This document shows, in pieces, positions 8,203-13,109 of a stretch of DNA of 13,109 bases. The position numbers and the translations under genes are program-made. Source of the stretch: Pseudomonadota bacterium. GTDB lineage: Bacteria; Pseudomonadota; Alphaproteobacteria; Rickettsiales; UBA1997. Below the pieces are notes generated by a model that saw only the letters and a program-made list of their open reading frames with translations, was not told the DNA's origin and ran no database searches. Where the stretch lies: positions 1 to 13,109 of the forward strand of contig RFXY01000012.1 in NCBI GenBank assembly GCA_009921385.1, read 5' to 3'. Numbering within the stretch: position 1 is the first letter of the stretch; each line of letters opens with the position of its first letter.

Positions 8203-9009
8203 TTATAGCAATGACATAACATTAGATGCAAGTTGCATAAAAGCAAGGCTAGCAATGGTTTGTGGAAATTTAATTATTACCGGAATTTGCTGGTCGCAAG
8301 CCAGATTAATGTTGGGGTCGATAGGAATTTCTGCCAAAATATTGAGTTGTTGCTGTTTTGCCAATTGTCGCAAGCTATTTTCGCCAAAAATAAATTGTTT
8401 TTCTTGTTGATTGTTTAACAAATAAGACATATTTTCGACCAAGCCTAAAACTTTAATTTTTAACTTTTCAAAACAGTCAAGAGATCTTACCAAATCAATC
8501 ACCGCCAGTTGCTGTGGGGTAGAAACACCAATCACTCCAAAAATCGGAAACTTTTCTGCCATACTCAAATAAACATCGCCTGTGCCAGGAGGCATATCAA
8601 CAATCATCACCTCAACTTTTTTTTCATCGAATTGCCAATTTACACTTCTGATTAATTGATATAAAATTTTGGTTATCATCGGCCCGCGCCACACTCCTGC
8701 AGAATTAGCATCAATCAAAGAGCCGATCGAAATGCATTTGATGGAGTAGGCAATCAACGGCAACAATAAATTGTTTTGCAATTGTGGCTTAGTCGTTAAG
8801 TTTAGCAAATGAGGCACCGAAGGGCCATAAATATCGGCATCAACCAAGGCAACATTGATGCCTTGTTGAGCCAAACTTACTGCCAAATTAACAGCCACGG
8901 TTGATTTGCCAACCCCGCCTTTTGCCGAAGCAACTAAAATAATTTTTTTCACTCCTGCAACACTTGCTGGTTGTTGCATAAAATCGTTTAGCGAAGGTTG
9001 TGATTGCAT
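8203..9009 (-). CDS. mrp: Mrp/ApbC-type P-loop ATPase (Fe-S carrier family), lacking the CxxC motif
   Basis: 268 residues of the Mrp/NBP35 branch of the ParA/MinD-like deviant Walker ATPases, which bind and deliver iron-sulfur clusters in the cytoplasm. The P-loop is KGGVGKST at 30-37 with the signature lysine. VDADIYGPSVPHLLN (57-70), WRGPMI, the Walker B-like VDMPPGTGD (138-146 region) and the late VENMSY (191-196) are all characteristic. Members usually follow ENMSYF with CPxC, the cluster-binding pair. Here the segment reads LLNNQQEKQFIFGEN with no cysteine, so cluster binding by the canonical site is doubtful. The N-terminal DUF59/MIP18-like domain found in many Mrp proteins is also absent. 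It is last in the aatA-coaX-prfA-trpF-mrp run. The start at 9009 overlaps the trpF end by 22 bases, implying translational coupling. Confidence 0.9.
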   Translation of the reverse strand: MQSQPSLNDFMQQPASVAGVKKIILVASAKGGVGKSTVAVNLAVSLAQQGINVALVDADIYGPSVPHLLNLTTKPQLQNNLLLPLIAYSIKCISIGSLIDANSAGVWRGPMITKILYQLIRSVNWQFDEKKVEVMIVDMPPGTGDVYLSMAEKFPIFGVIGVSTPQQLAVIDLVRSLDCFEKLKIKVLGLVENMSYLLNNQQEKQFIFGENSLRQLAKQQQLNILAEIPIDPNINLACDQQIPVIIKFPQTIASLAFMQLASNVMSLL

Positions 9010-9641
9010 AGGTTTTTAAATAAATTGATGGTTTGCCTGATTAGCATTGCCGATTTTATACCTCGTTGCTCTTCGATGCCAGAAGAAATATCAAGAATAT
9101 CTGCCACTTTGTAAGCTTCGGCAAGGTTGTCACAGTTGATGCCACCAGCTAAAATAATTGGTTTATTGAGTTGTATTTTTTCAAGCCACTGCCAACTAAA
9201 ATTTTTGCCAGCACCAGAAGAAGCCGAATCGAGCAAAAAATAATCGCTTACTTGTGAAAAAGTGTTAATTTTGGCTAAATCACTGTGAGATGCCAAGTTA
9301 AAAGCAGAAATAATTTTGGTTTGTGGAAATTGGGTTTTTAATAACAACAAATCTTGCAAAGCAAAATTGCCGTGAATTTGCCAAAAATCTGGCTTGTATG
9401 CTTGCCAAATTAACTGCAAAAATTGTATAGATAAATCATTAACCACCGCCACTTTGCTAACATTGGCAGGAATAATTTTTGCCAAAACATCAGCTTGTTT
9501 TGCATTAACCATTCTGACAGAATTAAGCACAAAAACCAAACCAACAAAATCAACCCCGCAATCAATGGCAACTTGCAAACTAGTTGGCTCGGTAAAGCCA
9601 CAAAGTTTGAGTTTTTTTGCTGTTTTGGCGGATAACATCAT
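8988..9641 (-). CDS. trpF: Phosphoribosylanthranilate isomerase
   Basis: 217 residues, a TIM-barrel enzyme that converts N-(5'-phosphoribosyl)anthranilate to the carboxyphenylaminodeoxyribulose phosphate in tryptophan synthesis. Motifs fit: the catalytic cysteine C14 in [18 protein letters not shown] (29-37), the S-x-R pair at 41-43, WQIHG (87-91), the catalytic aspartate D138 in [17 protein letters not shown] with the phosphate-binding glycines, then [12 protein letters not shown] and [15 protein letters not shown] at the C-terminal phosphate site. Length is typical (about 200-220). KLCG replaces the usual KICG and LNSVRMV the usual S-P-R-x-V. The ATG overlaps the prfA stop as ATGA; a second ATG follows directly. 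No other trp gene is in the window, so the substrate source is unclear. Confidence 0.9.
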   Translation of the reverse strand: MMLSAKTAKKLKLCGFTEPTSLQVAIDCGVDFVGLVFVLNSVRMVNAKQADVLAKIIPANVSKVAVVNDLSIQFLQLIWQAYKPDFWQIHGNFALQDLLLLKTQFPQTKIISAFNLASHSDLAKINTFSQVSDYFLLDSASSGAGKNFSWQWLEKIQLNKPIILAGGINCDNLAEAYKVADILDISSGIEEQRGIKSAMLIRQTINLFKNLCNHNLR

Positions 9642-10711
9642 ATCGCACTGTTTGATAATTTTTTCGCCTGATCTTCGGCGATAAGCCCCTGAATAAATTC
9701 ATCGAGATCCCCTAACATTATGTCTTCGAGGCGATAAACGGTTAAGTTAATGCGATGGTCGGTGACACGACTTTGCGGAAAATTGTAGGTGCGAATTCTT
9801 TCGCTCCTGTCGCCAGTGCCAACCTGCTCTTTTCTTTCGAGTGATCGTTCTTTTTGGAGCCTTTCCCTTTCGGCTTCGTAAAGCCTAGATCGCAAAACCT
9901 TCATAGCTTTTTCGCGGTTTTTGATTTGCGATTTTTCGTCTTGCATTGAAACCGAAACCCCTGTTGGCAAGTGAGTGATTCGCACCGCCGAATCGGTGGT
10001 GTTAACCGATTGCCCGCCCGGACCAGAAGAACGAAAAACATCAATTCTTAAATCTTTTTCAGAAATATGAATGTCAACATCTTCGGCTTCGGGCAAAACG
10101 GCAATAGTGGCGGCCGAGGTGTGTATTCGCCCAGAATTTTCGGTTTCTGGCACTCGTTGCACTCTATGCACCCCAGATTCAAACTTTAATCGAGCGAAAA
10201 CTCCTTTGCCCGAGATGATTGCCGAAGCCTCTTTGTAGCCACCCAAGCCAGTATCTGATATTGATAAAATTTCAAACTTCCAACGATTTCTTTCGGCATA
10301 TTTATGATACATAAAAAATAATTTATAGGCAAAAAGGGCGGCCTCTTCACCGCCAGTGCCTGCCCTTACTTCGAGGATGGCATTTTTTTCATCGGCAGAA
10401 TCTTTAGGCAACAAAGCGATTTTTATTTGCTGTTCGAGATCAGGTAGAATTTTTTGAACAGCATATTGCTCTTCAACCAGCATATCTTGCATTTCTTTGT
10501 CGGGCTTTTCGCCAGAAAGCAAAACCGAAATATCTTGCAACTCTTGTTGAGATTTTTGATATTGCCTAATTAAACCAACTACTTCTGTCATATCGGAATG
10601 CTCTTTAGAGAGCTTGGCAAAAGAATTGCCCAGAGCAGAAGGATTAAGTAGTTTTTGCTCTAATTCAACAAATTTATTAACAATTGCACTAAGTTTTTGG
10701 GTAAATGACAT
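9638..10711 (-). CDS. prfA: Peptide chain release factor 1 (RF1)
   Basis: 357 residues, the class I release factor that recognises UAA and UAG in the ribosomal A site and triggers hydrolysis of the peptidyl-tRNA. The stop-codon reading tripeptide is P-E-T at 188-190 in [18 protein letters not shown], the RF1-type PxT motif rather than the SPF of RF2. The catalytic GGQ is at 232-234 in [17 protein letters not shown]. The N-terminal helical domain and the [11 protein letters not shown] motif (118-128) are present. Length matches E. coli RF1 (360). It sits 3 bases after coaX and overlaps trpF by 4. The glutamine methylase gene prmC, often adjacent to prfA, is not next to it here. Confidence 0.97.
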   Translation of the reverse strand: MSFTQKLSAIVNKFVELEQKLLNPSALGNSFAKLSKEHSDMTEVVGLIRQYQKSQQELQDISVLLSGEKPDKEMQDMLVEEQYAVQKILPDLEQQIKIALLPKDSADEKNAILEVRAGTGGEEAALFAYKLFFMYHKYAERNRWKFEILSISDTGLGGYKEASAIISGKGVFARLKFESGVHRVQRVPETENSGRIHTSAATIAVLPEAEDVDIHISEKDLRIDVFRSSGPGGQSVNTTDSAVRITHLPTGVSVSMQDEKSQIKNREKAMKVLRSRLYEAERERLQKERSLERKEQVGTGDRSERIRTYNFPQSRVTDHRINLTVYRLEDIMLGDLDEFIQGLIAEDQAKKLSNSAI

Positions 10712-10714
10712 AAA

Positions 10715-11491
10715 TTATTGTTTATCAAAAATTATTTTAAGACCTTCTAAAATAAGGTTTGGTTGATAGTGATATGTGTTTTGCCAGACATCTTTAAAAA
10801 TTTCTGCCATACCGCCTGTAATGATTTTGGTGGCTGTAATATTTAATTCTTGCTCTATTTGCAGAACTAAACCATTAACCAAAGCAATATTGCCAAAATA
10901 AGAGCCAGAATTCATGGCTTCAAAAGTATTTTTGCCAATCACTTTTTTTTGAGGCTTGATGCTTATTTTAGGCAGTTGGGCAGTGTTTTCGTGCAAAGAT
11001 TTAAGTGCCGAATTGACCCCGCAAACAATAATGCCACCAAGATATTCGCCGTTGTTGCCGACTACATCAAAAGTTGTGGCAGTGCCAAAATCGATAATAA
11101 TAAGATTGCCACCAAACTTGTGGTAGCCGGCAATGGCATTTACCAGCCTATCTTGCCCCACTTCTGCCTTGTTGCTAACTTGAATATCGATATTTAATTT
11201 TGGCAATAAATTGGCAAGTAAGAAAATTTTTTCAGAAAGTTGCGAACTGCCGAGTTTTTTGATTGCCTCTTCTATTTTGCTAGTTAAACTAGGCACCACC
11301 GAAGAAATAATGCCACCATTAATTTGCAAGCAATCAACATGATGATGCAAGCACAACTCAATAATGTCGATGGCATAATCGTTGGCAGTTTTTTGCAAAT
11401 CAGAATTAATTCGCCATTTGTGCAATAAAGTTTTATCTAGGTATAAGCCAAAAACGATATTGGTGTTGCCAATATCAACCACTAAAATCAT
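10715..11491 (-). CDS. coaX: Type III pantothenate kinase
   Basis: 258 residues of the ASKHA-fold CoaX family, which phosphorylates pantothenate in the first step of CoA synthesis, needs a monovalent cation and is typically not feedback-inhibited by CoA. The phosphate-binding motif DIGNTNIVFG is at 6-15, the catalytic-aspartate motif EVGQDRLVNA at 110-119, and IIDFGTATTFDVV at 132-144 is the second phosphate loop, followed by LGGIIVCGV. An upstream in-frame ATG at 11515 would add eight residues (MLEIKIII) inside the aatA end. The ATG at 11491 is preferred because the family begins directly with M-x-L-V-x-D-x-G-N-T and it then starts 5 bases after the aatA stop. Other CoA pathway genes are not in the window. 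Confidence 0.94.
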   Translation of the reverse strand: MILVVDIGNTNIVFGLYLDKTLLHKWRINSDLQKTANDYAIDIIELCLHHHVDCLQINGGIISSVVPSLTSKIEEAIKKLGSSQLSEKIFLLANLLPKLNIDIQVSNKAEVGQDRLVNAIAGYHKFGGNLIIIDFGTATTFDVVGNNGEYLGGIIVCGVNSALKSLHENTAQLPKISIKPQKKVIGKNTFEAMNSGSYFGNIALVNGLVLQIEQELNITATKIITGGMAEIFKDVWQNTYHYQPNLILEGLKIIFDKQ

Positions 11492-11496
11492 AATAA

Positions 11497-12699
11497 TTAT
11501 TTTAATTTCAAGCAAGCATTGATAATTCTTTGCATTGAATCAATCAAAAATTGGTCGCTAGCGGCATAGGATATTCTAAAAAAACCTTCGGCTCCAAAAG
11601 CCACTCCTGGCACCACCGCCACCAAGGCTTCTTCAAGTAAATATGAAGCAAAATCGCTATCGTTTTTAATAACCAAACCTTGAGGAGTAGTTTTGTTATA
11701 TAGGCCACGACAAGAAGGAAACACATAAAAAGCCCCGTTAGGAGTGTTGCAATCAATGCCATCTATGCTGTTGAGCATTTTAACAACTAGATTTCTTCTG
11801 TTTTCAAATAATTTGGCATTTGGTTTGATAAATTCTTGAGTGCCGTTTAGGGCTTCGGTGGCGGCCGCTTGACCGATAGAACTTGGGCAAGAAGTGCTTT
11901 GCGATTGAATGATCGCCATTGCTTTAATTAATTTTGCTGGACCAGCTCCATAGCCAATTCGCCAACCCGTCATGGCATAACTTTTTGAAACACCATTAAC
12001 AAGTAAAATGCGATCTTTTAGTTTTGGCTCGACACTGGCCATGGTTGCAAACTGGGTGTCGTCAAAAACCAAGTGCTCATAGATGTCGTCGCTTAAAATA
12101 TGAACTTGCGGATGCTTTAACAAAACTTCTGCCAAGGCTTGAAGCTCAGAAGCAGAATAGCAAGAACCAGTTGGATTGCTTGGCGAATTTAAAATTAGCC
12201 ATTTTGTTTTGTTGGTAATTTTTTTCTCCAAATCGCTAGGAGTGATTTTAAAATTATTTTCGACAGAAGAATCAACCACCACTGGCACTCCGCCACCCAA
12301 CAAAACCATATCGGGGTAAGAAACCCAATAAGGAGCCGGAACAATAACCTCGTCAAACTTGTTAAGAGTGGCAAGAAAGGCATTATAAATAACTTGTTTC
12401 GCCCCGGTGCTTACCGAAATTTCGCTTAGTGCATAAACTAAATTATTTTCTCGCAACAATTTTTCACAAATAGCTTGCTTTAATTCTTTAGTGCCGTCAA
12501 CCGCGGTATATTTGGTTTTGCCTGCAATGATTGCATTGATGGCGGCCTGTTTGATGTTTTCAGGGGTATCAAAATCTGGCTCGCCCATGCCAAGAGAAAT
12601 AATGTTTTTGCCCATAGCTTGTAACTCGGCGGCCTTAGTAGAAACAGCGATGGTTGGCGAAGGTTTGATATTACTTAACGAATTAGCGATAAATGACAT
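11497..12699 (-). CDS. aatA: Aspartate aminotransferase (class I/II, Ib type)
   Basis: 400 residues, a PLP enzyme of the cytoplasm that exchanges amino groups between aspartate and 2-oxoglutarate. The N-terminal LGMGEPDFDTPENIK segment, the N175 of NSPSNPTG, D204 and Y207 in LSDDIYEHL, the Schiff-base lysine K239 in SKSYAMTGWRIGYGAGP, and the C-terminal arginine in GFFRISYA that binds the substrate carboxylate are all present. Length and motifs match the Ib group typical of alphaproteobacteria and Rickettsia aatA. Some members also act on prephenate, which cannot be excluded. It is first in the minus-strand operon, with a good promoter 39 to 66 bases upstream, and is divergent from virB3. Confidence 0.94.
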   Translation of the reverse strand: MSFIANSLSNIKPSPTIAVSTKAAELQAMGKNIISLGMGEPDFDTPENIKQAAINAIIAGKTKYTAVDGTKELKQAICEKLLRENNLVYALSEISVSTGAKQVIYNAFLATLNKFDEVIVPAPYWVSYPDMVLLGGGVPVVVDSSVENNFKITPSDLEKKITNKTKWLILNSPSNPTGSCYSASELQALAEVLLKHPQVHILSDDIYEHLVFDDTQFATMASVEPKLKDRILLVNGVSKSYAMTGWRIGYGAGPAKLIKAMAIIQSQSTSCPSSIGQAAATEALNGTQEFIKPNAKLFENRRNLVVKMLNSIDGIDCNTPNGAFYVFPSCRGLYNKTTPQGLVIKNDSDFASYLLEEALVAVVPGVAFGAEGFFRISYAASDQFLIDSMQRIINACLKLK

Positions 12700-12737
12700 A
12701 AAAATATTAAAAAATTAGTTGTTTTTTAAAAATATAT

Positions 12738-12765
12738 ATGTTAGATTTAAGCAAGTAATTGTCAA
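12738..12765 (-). promoter_or_regulatory. Promoter of the aatA-coaX-prfA-trpF-mrp operon
   Basis: On the minus strand there is a perfect -35 box TTGACA (12760-12765), a 16-base spacer and a -10 box TAACAT (12738-12743; four of six). The start would be near 12731, giving a leader of about 30 bases to the aatA ATG. The 80-base spacer also has to hold the virB3 promoter on the other strand; TTGTTT (12719-12724) with TAGATT (12742-12747) at 17 bases is the best I can find for it, and it is weak. Confidence 0.6.
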
Positions 12766-12779
12766 CTAATTAATTTTTT

Positions 12780-13076
12780 ATGTCAGGTAGTGTTGGCACC
12801 GATTCTTTATTTCTAGGGCTCACTCGCCCACCAATGTTGTTTGGAGCGAGCTATGTTTTTACGGTTTTAAACATTATGACTTGTCTTTTGGCATATGTTT
12901 TAACCAACAGCTTTAAAATTTTGCTTATTTTAATGCCCGCCCTGCAAGGGGCCGCCTATTTTATTTGCTTAAAAGAACCAAGAGCAATTGAGCTTTTTCT
13001 TGCCAAAACCTCAAAATGCAATGTTTGCCGAAACAGATTTTATTATAAAGGCACCAATTCTTATGACCCTTTCTAA
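12780..13076 (+). CDS. virB3: Type IV secretion system protein VirB3
   Basis: 98 residues, a small inner-membrane protein of the VirB/D4-type secretion machine that assembles with the VirB4 ATPase. It starts with the short family segment DSLFLGLTRPPMLFGAS, followed by two transmembrane helices (about 19-40 and 43-65), and then a cytoplasmic tail KEPRAIELFLAKTSKC. The end contains a CxxC (80-83) and YYKGTNSYDPF, which I associate with Rickettsiales VirB3. Length is normal (90-110). No Shine-Dalgarno is visible before the ATG. In Rickettsiales virB3 is commonly followed by virB4 and virB6 genes; the 33 bases after its stop end with an ATG (13104) that could open virB4, but two codons cannot show this. 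It is divergent from aatA. Confidence 0.93.
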   Translation: MSGSVGTDSLFLGLTRPPMLFGASYVFTVLNIMTCLLAYVLTNSFKILLILMPALQGAAYFICLKEPRAIELFLAKTSKCNVCRNRFYYKGTNSYDPF

Positions 13077-13109
13077 AAATATCACAAAATTATAAAAACA
13101 TCGATGTTA

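Noticed and set aside
11492..11515. CoaX starting at the ATG at 11515
   Set aside because: It would overlap the aatA end by 19 bases and add MLEIKIII before the conserved N-terminal strand; the ATG at 11491 fits the family.
13104..13109. Start of virB4
   Set aside because: Only ATG TTA is visible before the window ends; position fits but there is no protein evidence.

Overview
The window looks like a piece of chromosome from an AT-rich, probably intracellular alphaproteobacterium of the Rickettsiales type. Four things point there: the alphaproteobacterial-looking 16S rRNA; an isocitrate dehydrogenase with the C-terminal extension found in Rickettsia; a VirB3 of the Rickettsiales type, with a CxxC motif and the tail YYKGTNSYDPF, placed outside a full virB operon; and very AT-rich spacers with few Shine-Dalgarno sequences. 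I cannot name the genus. Whether 16S is split from 23S/5S, as in other Rickettsiales, cannot be seen because the 3' end of 16S lies off the window.

Region 1 (1-5271) reads on the minus strand. tsaB (tRNA t6A modification), icd (TCA cycle) and a MscS-family mechanosensitive channel are followed by 16S rRNA. The 16S gene has two well-formed tandem promoters and a palindrome-rich leader of about 0.3 kb. A cloverleaf-like inverted-repeat element (4470-4551) sits between tsaB and icd.

Region 2 (5272-7586) reads on the plus strand and holds the groES-groEL chaperonin operon, ended by a strong terminator. Its upstream spacer carries a 15-base motif, AAGTTGAAATGRTAT, facing both groES and tsaB. The same motif lies in front of mscS.

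Region 3 (7587-8202) is an accessory stretch. It has an unrecognised small gene split by a one-base frameshift in an A-tract, then a compact structured cassette with a long stem, two short hairpins and three exact copies of an 11-bp repeat.

Region 4 (8203-12765) is a tightly packed minus-strand operon, aatA-coaX-prfA-trpF-mrp, with gaps or overlaps of about 3 to 22 bases and one good promoter before aatA. It mixes amino-acid transamination, the first step of CoA synthesis, translation termination, a lone tryptophan-pathway enzyme and an Fe-S carrier-type ATPase. Region 5 (12780-end) is virB3, divergent from aatA, probably the start of a type IV secretion cluster that continues outside.

Most genes are ordinary housekeeping genes. 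The most notable points are the NAD-type coenzyme signature in icd, the missing CxxC in Mrp, the shared promoter-proximal motif, and two unexplained structured elements that share a terminal-stem architecture.
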